Below are positions 53,480-61,714 of a DNA stretch of 64,000 bases, one piece after another. The DNA comes from Pseudomonas sp. WN033 (GTDB lineage: Bacteria > Pseudomonadota > Gammaproteobacteria > Pseudomonadales > Pseudomonadaceae): NCBI GenBank assembly GCA_002287035.1, contig NSKG01000002.1, forward strand, positions 62,001-126,000, in the 5' to 3' direction. Position 1 is the stretch's first letter. Every line of letters begins with the position of its first letter. The notes beneath the pieces were generated by a model. The model was not told the origin of the DNA and searched no databases. It was given only the letters and a program-made list of their open reading frames with translations. The position numbers were made by a program, and so were the translations under genes.

Positions 53480-54871
53480 TCACAACAGGGTTTTGAAATG
53501 GAAGGACTTGGGACGGGTCAGGTGTTCATAGCCAATGCTCGACAGCGTGCAGCCACGCCCGGAATTCTTGACCCCGGTCCAGGCCAGGGCCGGGTCCAGA
53601 TAATCGCAACGGTTGAGAAATACTGTACCGGTGTCGATACGCTCGGCCAGCGCCAGGGCGGCCGGCTCATTCTGGCTGAAGATCGCCGCAGTCAGACCGA
53701 ACTCGCTGTCGTTCATCAGCGCCAGGGCCTCATCGTCACTGCTGACCCGCTGAATACCGACCACCGGGCCGAAGGTTTCCTCGGTCATCACGCGCATGCC
53801 ATGGTTAACACCGGTCAGTATCTGCGGGGCCAGATAGCAGGTTCCGGGCTTGTCCAGATTGAAGCTGTCAGGGTCGATCAACGCACTGGCACCCTGCCCC
53901 ACGGCTTCGGCCACCTGAGCGCGAATGAAGGCCGCTGCCTCTGGCCGAATCACCGGCCCCAGGGTCGTTTCCGGATCATCCGAGCGGCCCAGCCGGTAAG
54001 TCTTGACCAACGCCACCGCCTGCTCGACAAAGTCATCGTACAAGTAGTCATGGACATAGATGCGCTCAATTGCGCAGCAGGACTGTCCGGAATTGAAGAA
54101 CGCCCCATCCACACAGGTTTCCACCGCATGGGCCAGGTCGGCATCGTCCCGAACATAGGCCGGGTCCTTGCCGCCCAGTTCCAGGCCCGTGGCGATGAAG
54201 CGCCCGGCAGCCGCTTTTTCGACCATCGCGCCACCTGCAACAGAACCTGTGAAGGCGACATGACGCACCGGCTCGGCCTGGATCAGTTGTTCGGTATCGG
54301 CATGACTCAGATGCAGGAACTGAAACACGCCCTCGGGTAGCCCCGCCTCACGAAACGCCTCGACCATGCGTTCAGAGCACAACGGGGTCTGGGCCGAATG
54401 CTTGAGCAGTACTGCATTGCCGGCCATTAAGGCCGGCATCACCGTGTTTACCGCTGTCAGGTAGGGATAGTTCCAGGGTGCGATTACCAGCGACACGCCC
54501 AGTGGTTCGCGACGGATGAAACGACTAAAGCCGGGTTTGTCCGGCAGGCGGATATCGGCCAACGCCTGCTCGGCGATATCGGCCATATAACTGGCCCGCT
54601 CGACAAAACCCCGCACCTCGCCAGGGGTGTAACGAATCGGCCGGCCCATCATCCAGCACAACTCCTCAGCCAGTTGCGCCTCGCGGGCAGCGAAGGCTTC
54701 AATCGCCCGGCGTCCCAACGCAACCCGCTCGGCCAGCGGCGTCTGTTTCCAGCGTTGCTGGGCATATACGGCACTGTCCAGTGCTCGCTGAATCTGCTCC
54801 GAGGTGGCCAGATCACGCTCCAGATAAAGCGAGCCATCAATCGGCGAAAAAGTCTGCAAACGCTTGCTCAT
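53480..54871 (-). CDS. Aldehyde dehydrogenase of the gamma-glutamylation cluster
   Basis: 463 aa. Catalytic Cys in FFNSGQSCCAIERIYV, Glu in GLELGGKDPAYV, PWNYPYLTAVNTVMPALMAGNAV and AFTGSVAGG. Probably turns the gamma-glutamyl-amino aldehyde made by the iron alcohol dehydrogenase into the acid. ATG at 54871; upstream codons to 54949 lie within the glutamine synthetase-like gene end. Eight bases between it and that gene. Confidence 0.92.
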   Translation of the reverse strand: MSKRLQTFSPIDGSLYLERDLATSEQIQRALDSAVYAQQRWKQTPLAERVALGRRAIEAFAAREAQLAEELCWMMGRPIRYTPGEVRGFVERASYMADIAEQALADIRLPDKPGFSRFIRREPLGVSLVIAPWNYPYLTAVNTVMPALMAGNAVLLKHSAQTPLCSERMVEAFREAGLPEGVFQFLHLSHADTEQLIQAEPVRHVAFTGSVAGGAMVEKAAAGRFIATGLELGGKDPAYVRDDADLAHAVETCVDGAFFNSGQSCCAIERIYVHDYLYDDFVEQAVALVKTYRLGRSDDPETTLGPVIRPEAAAFIRAQVAEAVGQGASALIDPDSFNLDKPGTCYLAPQILTGVNHGMRVMTEETFGPVVGIQRVSSDDEALALMNDSEFGLTAAIFSQNEPAALALAERIDTGTVFLNRCDYLDPALAWTGVKNSGRGCTLSSIGYEHLTRPKSFHFKTLL

Positions 54872-54879
54872 GCTGTACC

Positions 54880-56253
54880 TCAGATGATTTCGAAGTAGCG
54901 ATCCAGCTCCCAGTCGCTGACATGCCGGCGGTATTCGCGCTCTTCCCATTCACGACTGGCGGCATAGTGTTCGACAAATGCATCGCCGAACATTTCCCGC
55001 GCCGCCTGCGAGGCTTTCAAGCGCTGGGCGGCATCCCAAAGGGTGCGCGGCAGCGCCAGCTCAGGCGGATGGGTCATATCGTAGGCATTGCCGGTCACCG
55101 CTTCGGTCGGTTCCCACTGCTGCATCACGCCATACAGCCCAGAACCAATCGCCACCGCCAGTGCCAGATAGGGGTTGGCGTCAGCGGCGCCGAGCCGATA
55201 CTCCTGGCGCTGCGATTTATCTGAGCCTGGGATCACCCGCAAAGCGGCAGTCCGGTTCTCGACCCCCCAGGTTGCATCTGTAGGGGCCCAGAAGCCGGGA
55301 ATCAGCCGCCGATAACTGTTCAGCGTCGGCGCGACCATGCACAGAAACTCCGGCATCAGGCGTTGCTGGCCGGCCAGAAAATGGCGCTGTATCGGGCTCA
55401 TGCCATGGGGTTGATCGGGATCGTAAAAAGCCGATTTTCCGGTTGCAGTGTCACGCAGAGAAACATGCATGTGCCCGCTCTGACCGGGATATTTGCCCGA
55501 CCACTTGGCCATAAAGGTCGCCATCAGCCCATTGCGCTGGGCCAGCACTTTCATAAAGGTCTTGAACAGCGCGGCCTTGTCGGCGGCCGCTTCGGCTGCA
55601 TCGACGGCAATCGCGGCCTCCAGCACGCCGGGTCCGGTTTCGGTGTGCAAACCTTCGATGGGAAAATCCATGCGCTGGCCCATATCCAGAATCTGATGGT
55701 AGAGCTCGGCATGTACCGAGCTACGCAGCACTGAGTAACCGAACCAGTCCGGGGTAAATGGCTTGAGGTCACGAAATCCCTTGGCCCGGGCCGAGTCCGG
55801 GGTTTCATCGAACATGAAAAATTCGTATTCCAGCGCGGCATAGGGCTCAAGTCCCAACGAACGACAGCGTTCCACCACCCGGCGCAGGGTTGCACGCGGA
55901 CAGATGGCCTCGGCCTGTTGGTCGAATTCGGCCAGAAACAGCAGCATGCCATCCTCGAACGGGATGTCCCGACAGCTATCGGGCAGAATGCGTACCGGCG
56001 CATCTGGATAGCCGGTATGCCAGCCGGTATAGGTGGCGTTGTCGTAGAGCTGGTCCTTGACGTCCCAGCCCAGCACCACATCGCAGAAGGCAAAACCCTT
56101 GTCCAGCGAGGAGAAGAACTTCTCCCGGCTCATGTATTTGCCCCGCAGTACCCCGTCGTTGTCAAAAAGCCCCACCTTGACGTGGTTGAGTCCCCGTTCT
56201 TCAACGATCTGCCTGGCCTGCTCCACGGTCTTGATTTCACGCGGTCTGAGCAT
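54880..56253 (-). CDS. Glutamine synthetase-like gamma-glutamyl-amine ligase
   Basis: 457 aa. GS fold without the adenylylation and feedback features of GlnA. Metal/ATP motifs: LEYEFFMFDE, HTETGPGVLEAAI, GQSGHMHVSLRD, NSYRRLIPGFWAPT, NRTAALRVIP. Family members (PuuA, PauA, IpuC, GlnA3/4) join glutamate to an amine or amino alcohol. Location with alcohol and aldehyde dehydrogenases, an amidotransferase and a TRAP transporter supports a catabolic role. The REP-like repeat lies 28 bases upstream. Confidence 0.88.
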   Translation of the reverse strand: MLRPREIKTVEQARQIVEERGLNHVKVGLFDNDGVLRGKYMSREKFFSSLDKGFAFCDVVLGWDVKDQLYDNATYTGWHTGYPDAPVRILPDSCRDIPFEDGMLLFLAEFDQQAEAICPRATLRRVVERCRSLGLEPYAALEYEFFMFDETPDSARAKGFRDLKPFTPDWFGYSVLRSSVHAELYHQILDMGQRMDFPIEGLHTETGPGVLEAAIAVDAAEAAADKAALFKTFMKVLAQRNGLMATFMAKWSGKYPGQSGHMHVSLRDTATGKSAFYDPDQPHGMSPIQRHFLAGQQRLMPEFLCMVAPTLNSYRRLIPGFWAPTDATWGVENRTAALRVIPGSDKSQRQEYRLGAADANPYLALAVAIGSGLYGVMQQWEPTEAVTGNAYDMTHPPELALPRTLWDAAQRLKASQAAREMFGDAFVEHYAASREWEEREYRRHVSDWELDRYFEII

Positions 56254-56281
56254 GATTAGCCCCCGTCTTGTTGTCTATCTT

Positions 56282-56352
56282 TCCTTCGCGGCCGCAGGCC
56301 GCTCCTACCGGTGTCAGTGCTCAAGATAGGAGCGGCCTGCGGCCGCGAAGGA
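56282..56352. repeat. REP-like perfect inverted repeat (26-base arms)
   Basis: Left arm 56282-56307 (starts TCCTTCGCGGCC, ends CGCTCCTA) and right arm 56327-56352 are exact complements around a 19-base loop. Each arm itself contains GCGGCC-GCA-GGCCGC. The CGCGGCC...GGCCGCTCCTA pattern resembles Pseudomonas REP/BIME units moved by RAYT transposases. Sits between the TRAP binding-protein stop (6 bases away) and the ligase gene. Confidence 0.8.
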
Positions 56353-56358
56353 GCTGAC

Positions 56359-57417
56359 TCAGGCGCAGCGATACGGCGTACCGGCCTTGGCCATCAGCGC
56401 GTTGTATTTCTTGAAAATATCCACCACCCGGGCACAGCGCGGACTGGTCTTGGCGATCTCATCCCAGAACTTCAGGGCCTCGGCCTCGACCGTGGCCCAC
56501 TCGGCCTCGGGGATGGTGGTCAACTGCATCTTGGTGCCTTCCACCCGTAGCTGCGCCTCGCCGCCCCAGTACCAGTGCTGGCGGTAATAGTTGGAACTGT
56601 CGATACACAACTTGAACAGCGTCTTGAGGTGCTCGGGCACTGCATTCCACTTGTCTTCGTTGGCGAAGTAGGAGCCGCACCAGGCACCGGAGATGTTGTT
56701 GGTCAGGAAGTAGTTGGTCACATCCGCCCAACCCACCGTGTAGTCCTCGGTGATGCCACACCAGGCGATACCATCGAGCTCACCAGTCTGCACTGCCACT
56801 TCCACATCCTCCCAGGGTACGGTGACAGGCACTACGCCAAAGCGTGACAGGAATCGCCCAGCGGTCGGGAAGGTAAAGATCCGCTTGCCCTTGAGGTCAT
56901 CGAGCTTGTGAATCGGTTGGACGGTGGCGAAATTGCACGGGTCCCAGGCCCCAGCTCCAAGCCAGGTCACACCGCGAACCTCTCCGTAGGCCTCGGCCCA
57001 GATCTCGTTCAGGCCGTACTGCTCGAACAGCACCGGGACATCCAGGCTGTAGCGCGAAGCGAACGGGAAGTAGCCGCCGAACACAGAAATATCCACCGGT
57101 GCGGCAATCGAGTCGTCATCGCTCTGCACCGCATCAATGGTGCCGCGCTGCATAGCCCGAAACAGCTCGCCGGTCGGCACCAGTTGGTCGGCAAAATACA
57201 GCTGAATTTCCATTTCCCCGTTGGCAGCCTTGTTGAAGGCATCAATCGAAGGCTTGATCACGTGCTCGGCCAGGGCTGGCCCGGCATAGGTCTGCAATCG
57301 CCAGGTGATTTTGCGGGGTTCCTGGGCGTAAATGTGGGCGCTGCCGAGGGCAGCGGTACCCACCGCTGCGCCGCCGGTTATGGCCGCTTTTTTCAAAAAC
57401 TCGCGTCTGCTGCTCAT
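56359..57417 (-). CDS. TRAP transporter substrate-binding protein (DctP family)
   Basis: 352 aa. Tat-type signal SSRREFLKKAAITGG, then a DctP fold close to the mannitol/chloroaromatic subgroup (ITWRLQTYAGPALAEHVIKPSIDAFNKAANGEMEIQLYFADQLVPTGELF). The conserved Arg that usually binds a carboxylate is seen in FPTAGRFLSRFG. Export by Tat suggests cofactor or early folding. Follows the large permease gene after 153 bases. Confidence 0.9.
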   Translation of the reverse strand: MSSRREFLKKAAITGGAAVGTAALGSAHIYAQEPRKITWRLQTYAGPALAEHVIKPSIDAFNKAANGEMEIQLYFADQLVPTGELFRAMQRGTIDAVQSDDDSIAAPVDISVFGGYFPFASRYSLDVPVLFEQYGLNEIWAEAYGEVRGVTWLGAGAWDPCNFATVQPIHKLDDLKGKRIFTFPTAGRFLSRFGVVPVTVPWEDVEVAVQTGELDGIAWCGITEDYTVGWADVTNYFLTNNISGAWCGSYFANEDKWNAVPEHLKTLFKLCIDSSNYYRQHWYWGGEAQLRVEGTKMQLTTIPEAEWATVEAEALKFWDEIAKTSPRCARVVDIFKKYNALMAKAGTPYRCA

Positions 57418-57570
57418 GCTGTCACCTCCAAGAAGTCGAACTCAATGTCGTCTACCGCATGGTCAGGCAACCCGCTGGCTACCTGGTGCGTGAGGTCGTG
57501 GCATGAACAGCCAATCGATGCCTGGCCTTCGCGCAAAGCGCCGACTGCTCGGCTGGCGCGCCAATTGTTG

Positions 57571-58896
57571 TTATCGCCCGTAATGCCATTGCGGCAACCA
57601 CAGCGCCAACTGTGGGAAGACCATCACCAGCACCAGGGCAATCACCATCACCAACACAAAGGGGGTGATGGACATATAGATGTCACGCAATGACACCTCG
57701 GGAGGCGCCATCGCCCTCATCAAGAATAAGTTATAGCCGAATGGTGGCGTCATATAGGCAATCTGACAGGTAATGGTGTACAGCACGCCATACCAGATCA
57801 GGTCAAAACCCAAAGCGCCGACCAGCGGTACATACAGTGGGGCGACGATGACCAGCATCGCGGTATCGTCTAGAAACATGCCCATCAGGATGAAAGATAA
57901 CTGCATCAGAATCAGGACCTGCCAGGCGGTCAGATCCAGCCGCTCGATAAAAAAGTGTTCAATCGCCCGCACTGCCCCAAGCCCGTCGAACACCGCACCA
58001 AAACACAAGGCTGCGAGAATGATCCACATGAACATGCAGGTAATGGCCAGGGTCTTGCGCATGGTTTCTTCCAACACCCGGCGGTTAAGCCGGCGCTTGA
58101 CCAGCGCCGCCAGAGTGGCAGCCGTGGCACCCACCGCCGAGCTTTCGACCAGACTGGTATAGCCCATGAGAAACAGCCCGGTCATGGAGAAGAAGATAAA
58201 CAGCGGCACAAGACCGGCCGACAACAGCCGAAACTTTTCACCCCAGCTGATCTGCCGGCGCTCCTCTTCTGCCAGCACCGGCCCCAAATGTGGCTGCAGG
58301 CGGCAGCGAATGGCAATGTAGAGAATGAACAAACCAGCCATGATCAGCCCGGGGAATACCCCGGCCAGCCACAGTTGCCCGACCGGCTGGCGGGCTATCA
58401 TGCCGTAGAGCACCAGCACCACACTAGGCGGGATCAGAATGCCCAGCGAACTGCCAGCCTGGATCACCCCGGTGACCATCACCTTGTCATAGCCGCGTCG
58501 CAACAATTCGGGCAAGGCGATACTGGCGCCGATCGCCATACCTGCCACGCTCAGGCCGTTCATCGCCGAGATAGCCACCATCAGGGCAATGGTGCCGATC
58601 GCCAGGCCACCATGTACCGGCCCCATCCAGACATGGAACATCCGGTACAGATCTTCAGCCAGGCCCGACTCGGACAGCATATAGCCCATGTAAATAAACA
58701 GCGGCAGTGTCAGCAGCGGATACCAGCGCATCAACTTCATTGCTGCGCTGAAGGCCATCTCTGAGCCACCGTCGCCCCACAGCCAGAAGGCAGCCACCAC
58801 CGCGACAAAACCGATGGCACCAAACACCCGTTTCCCGGTAATCAGCAGCAGCATCATGCTGCTGAACATCAGCAAGGCAATGACTTCATAACTCAT
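57571..58896 (-). CDS. TRAP transporter large permease (DctM family)
   Basis: 441 aa, about twelve TM helices. DctM signs are GLSVAGMAIGASIALPELLRRGYDKVMVTGVIQAGSSLGILIPPS and FLDDTAMLVIVAPLYVPLV. Sodium-driven import partner of DctQ and the binding protein. The ATG at 58896 overlaps the DctQ stop (ATGA). An upstream extension to 59088 is antisense to nothing but lies inside dctQ and is rejected. Confidence 0.92.
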   Translation of the reverse strand: MSYEVIALLMFSSMMLLLITGKRVFGAIGFVAVVAAFWLWGDGGSEMAFSAAMKLMRWYPLLTLPLFIYMGYMLSESGLAEDLYRMFHVWMGPVHGGLAIGTIALMVAISAMNGLSVAGMAIGASIALPELLRRGYDKVMVTGVIQAGSSLGILIPPSVVLVLYGMIARQPVGQLWLAGVFPGLIMAGLFILYIAIRCRLQPHLGPVLAEEERRQISWGEKFRLLSAGLVPLFIFFSMTGLFLMGYTSLVESSAVGATAATLAALVKRRLNRRVLEETMRKTLAITCMFMWIILAALCFGAVFDGLGAVRAIEHFFIERLDLTAWQVLILMQLSFILMGMFLDDTAMLVIVAPLYVPLVGALGFDLIWYGVLYTITCQIAYMTPPFGYNLFLMRAMAPPEVSLRDIYMSITPFVLVMVIALVLVMVFPQLALWLPQWHYGR

Positions 58897-59402
58897 TCGA
58901 GCGGTTTCCCCCAGGCTACGGCTACGTCCTTGAAGAAGGTGGAAATCGCCTGCAACAACATCAGCGCCACACCGATGGTCATGATGATCTTGATCGGCGC
59001 CATTCGCGGCGACCAGGACGAGAAGCTGGTTTCGTTGTATTCCAGCGCGTAGTACGACGAGGAAATCCCGCCGTAGAGCAGAAAACACAGATAAACGATC
59101 AACAGAATGATGGTGAAGGCATCAATCACTGCCCGGGTACGTGGCGACCAGCGGCTATACAGCAGATCCATCCGCACATGGGAACCAAGCTGCATGGAGT
59201 AGGCACCGCCAATCAGAAAATAACCGACCATCAGAAACTGGGCGGTTTCCATGGTCCAGAGTGCCGGAGTGAAGAAGGTCTTGCTGATCGATGAGTACAA
59301 CAGCACACCAATCATGACGAATATCAGGTACATCGTGCATCGGCCAATAAACCGATTCATCGCATCCACTGCCCGCACGTACCATCGAATCGCCTTTGGC
59401 AT
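58893..59402 (-). CDS. TRAP transporter small permease (DctQ family)
   Basis: 169 aa, four TM helices (CTMYLIFVMIGVLLYSS, ETAQFLMVGYFLIGGAYSM, AFTIILLIVYLCFLLYGG, IIMTIGVALMLLQAI) with the LGSHVRMDLLYSRWSPRTRAV loop of DctQ. First gene of the TRAP and gamma-glutamylation run. Confidence 0.9.
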   Translation of the reverse strand: MPKAIRWYVRAVDAMNRFIGRCTMYLIFVMIGVLLYSSISKTFFTPALWTMETAQFLMVGYFLIGGAYSMQLGSHVRMDLLYSRWSPRTRAVIDAFTIILLIVYLCFLLYGGISSSYYALEYNETSFSSWSPRMAPIKIIMTIGVALMLLQAISTFFKDVAVAWGKPLE

Positions 59403-59497
59403 TGGCGCCTCGCCCGTTGTCGTCGTATGAATGCAATATAGACGAGGCTAAAGATATTCGAGGCATAATGAGCGCAAACTTGATTCAGGCCTGCGTA

Positions 59498-59719
59498 ATG
59501 AACCCCGAAGACCTTTCCCTGCTAGTCACCCGCCAGATGCCCTTTGGCAAATATCAGGGCCGGCTGATCGCTGACCTGCCCGGCCATTATCTGGGCTGGT
59601 TTGCCCGCTCCGGTTTTCCCAAGGGCGAGCTTGGCCGGCTGCTGGCGCTGATGCATGAAATCGACCACAACGGGCTGAACGCCCTGCTTGAGCCGCTGCG
59701 TAAAAACGCTCGGCGCTGA
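59498..59719 (+). CDS. DUF3820 small protein
   Basis: 73 aa. MPFGKYQGRLIADLPGHYLGWFARSGFPKGELGRLLALMHEIDHNGL is the DUF3820 core, also seen in exonuclease-associated small proteins. Function unknown. ATG at 59498 gives the usual size; 59468 would add ten residues. Divergent to dctQ; its stop is directly next to the stop of the convergent membrane gene. Confidence 0.75.
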   Translation: MNPEDLSLLVTRQMPFGKYQGRLIADLPGHYLGWFARSGFPKGELGRLLALMHEIDHNGLNALLEPLRKNARR

Positions 59720-60868
59720 TCAGCGGCGGCCAAAGATGTGAAAGCGCGGTGCCAGTTCGGCGCTGTCGTAGGCTGCGGCCAGGGCATCATCACGGTGCCC
59801 GGCGGCCTGATCCAGCAATACCTGCCATTGCCCCCTGAGTTTTGCACGCAGCAGGTCCTGCTGCTCGGCCAGACCGGCATACAGCGCCTGTTCCTGGTCA
59901 TCGCGCAACATGGCTTCCTCGGCCTTGAGCACGGCAAAGTCGGTGACCACTATGGTGCCTGCCGCAGTCATGAACACCACCGCCCCCGTTGCCAATGCCC
60001 CCGGCCCACTCGGAGAAGTAGCAACCGCTGCCGCCCCACCGCTGCTGATCGCAGCACTCAGTCTGGGCGCCAGCCGGGCGGCATAACCACTGAGAATCAG
60101 CCGCGCGCTCTGCAGGGCCGGCAAACTCGCCAGACGCGGCAACAGGGCCCGGCGGGCCAGCAGTCCAAGGCTACCGACACCAGCCACCGCCGAAGCCTGG
60201 GCGCTGATCTGCCAGCGCTGAACATCACGCTCGCCTGGGCCAAAGGCCCGGTTTATCGCCCAATCAATATCCACGCTGACCGGCGTGTCCTTGTCGCCCG
60301 GCACTACCTGCTGTTCGGCAAAGTTCGCAACCAACCGTTGGCGCAGAGCGGTGCCCTGCTCCGCCAGACGGCGTGAAAGCTCCTGGGTCAAGGCTTGATC
60401 GAACTCGGCAAAGTGTTGCTGCGCGCCACTGTGTTCAAACAGGTAACGGTACAACCGCTCACTTGTACCCGCCTCGAGCTGGCCAGTCACGGCCAGATAC
60501 AGCCGGGTGTAGGAGCCGGGTAGCGAGTAATACCAGTCCAGATAGGCCGGCACGGCCTGCTCGGCACGGTCAAAGCCCTGGGCCAGCCAGAGATCGATCC
60601 AGGTCTGCATGTCCTGGTCGAGCTTGCCGGCATGCTCGGCGCTCAGCACCTCGAGTTGCTGATTGAAAGCCCGCAGGGTCTTGCCATCGAGTAGTAGTTG
60701 ACGATCATCGACCAGTACCGCAAACACCTGATTGTCGGCCAGTTGAGCACTCAGGCTGCGCAACCCCCAACTCAACAGCGCAAAAACCAGCAACACACCG
60801 AGCAGGCTGAGCAACAGCCACTGCCCGCGGCCAGATCTCAAACGTGTTGCAAAACCCACATCAGTCAT
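59720..60868 (-). CDS. Membrane-anchored protein of unknown function
   Basis: 382 aa. One N-terminal TM helix (about 17-37), a helical soluble region rich in Leu/Gln/Ala (about 40-220), then hydrophobic Ala/Gly-rich segments (about 222-250, 285-315). No catalytic motif recognised. Stretches WIDLWLAQGFDRAEQAVPAYLDWYYSLPGSYTRLY and TDFAVLKAEEAMLRDDQEQALYAGL may mark the family. Overlaps the upstream membrane gene by 8 bases, so the two are likely a functional pair. Confidence 0.6.
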   Translation of the reverse strand: MTDVGFATRLRSGRGQWLLLSLLGVLLVFALLSWGLRSLSAQLADNQVFAVLVDDRQLLLDGKTLRAFNQQLEVLSAEHAGKLDQDMQTWIDLWLAQGFDRAEQAVPAYLDWYYSLPGSYTRLYLAVTGQLEAGTSERLYRYLFEHSGAQQHFAEFDQALTQELSRRLAEQGTALRQRLVANFAEQQVVPGDKDTPVSVDIDWAINRAFGPGERDVQRWQISAQASAVAGVGSLGLLARRALLPRLASLPALQSARLILSGYAARLAPRLSAAISSGGAAAVATSPSGPGALATGAVVFMTAAGTIVVTDFAVLKAEEAMLRDDQEQALYAGLAEQQDLLRAKLRGQWQVLLDQAAGHRDDALAAAYDSAELAPRFHIFGRR

Positions 60869-61637
60869 GATGCTTCTCCCGCCGGTTCAGCAGCGCATCA
60901 GATCCCACCAGTACCCGGACCCAGGCCCACAGAAAGGTCGCAGTGGTCAACAGCAACAGGCTCCAGCCCAATATGGCGAGCAAGCCGCCGCTGTCGACAT
61001 CACCCAAGGTGTTCTGTAGCGCCCACATCAGCGTCAGATCAAGCAGTTGATACAGCTGTTCAAGCACACCAAACAGCATCAACGCCCGCTGTTCGGTATC
61101 AAGATTAACAGCCATGGCCCGATCCCAGGGCAACCCGATCATGTCCGGTTGTGACAGGGCCAGAGCCAGCAGCAGATAGCCCAACATCAGTACAACCGTG
61201 GCTACCGGCACCAACAGCCTCCGTCCCAGAGCCGCCAACGCCTGCGGTTTGACATGGGCCCGCAAGCGCTGATGCATGAACACAGTCAGCCAGGCCAGCA
61301 ACGGTATAGCCAACAGCAACACAGCCCAGAGCGCGACTGGCAACAGGCTCAGTTTGACCAGCATCAGCAACCCCAGCCCAATGGCCAGCAGCAGATTCCA
61401 GCCAATCATCAGCACGCCGCCACGCAACAGCCGGTGCCAGGGCGAGCTTTCCAGCAGGTACTGACCCAGCCAGGTCGCCCGTCGCAACCGGGCAGACTCC
61501 AGACAACCGGTGAAAATCAGCCAGGCGACCAGAGCCCACAGCGGCAGAAACAAACCGCTGCGCCAGGGCTCCGGCAGCCACGTCCACAACAGCAGCACTG
61601 TGACGATCACTACATAATGGGCGGGCAAATAGCGCAA
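60861..61637 (-). CDS. Multi-pass membrane protein of unknown function
   Basis: 258 aa. About six TM helices: VVIVTVLLLWTWLP, LFLPLWALVAWLIF, GVLMIGWNLLLAIGLGLLMLV, LWAVLLLAIPLLAWLTVF, LLVPVATVVLMLGYLLLALAL, and LLAILGWSLLLLTTATFLWAWVRVL. No family recognised. Runs into the downstream unknown gene with an 8-base overlap. Divergent to the AI-2E carrier. Confidence 0.6.
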   Translation of the reverse strand: MRYLPAHYVVIVTVLLLWTWLPEPWRSGLFLPLWALVAWLIFTGCLESARLRRATWLGQYLLESSPWHRLLRGGVLMIGWNLLLAIGLGLLMLVKLSLLPVALWAVLLLAIPLLAWLTVFMHQRLRAHVKPQALAALGRRLLVPVATVVLMLGYLLLALALSQPDMIGLPWDRAMAVNLDTEQRALMLFGVLEQLYQLLDLTLMWALQNTLGDVDSGGLLAILGWSLLLLTTATFLWAWVRVLVGSDALLNRREKHHD

Positions 61638-61661
61638 GAGCGGGCTCCGGTGGTGTGTCGG

Positions 61662-61683
61662 CCATGATTAATCATTATCATGG
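61662..61683. promoter_or_regulatory. Fur-like palindrome in divergent promoter region
   Basis: Arms CCATGAT and ATCATGG are perfect; the core TAATCATTATC shares 10 of 11 bases with the Fur core AATCATTATC context. It lies between the divergent unknown membrane gene and the AI-2E family gene. Not as strong as the box at 13770. Confidence 0.35.
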
Positions 61684-61714
61684 CGGCAGTTTACGATCCC
61701 GTACAGGACCCGAT

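Noticed and set aside
51592-56253. A standard Puu putrescine pathway
   Set aside because: The FAD amine oxidase (PuuB role) is missing and an iron alcohol dehydrogenase stands in its place.
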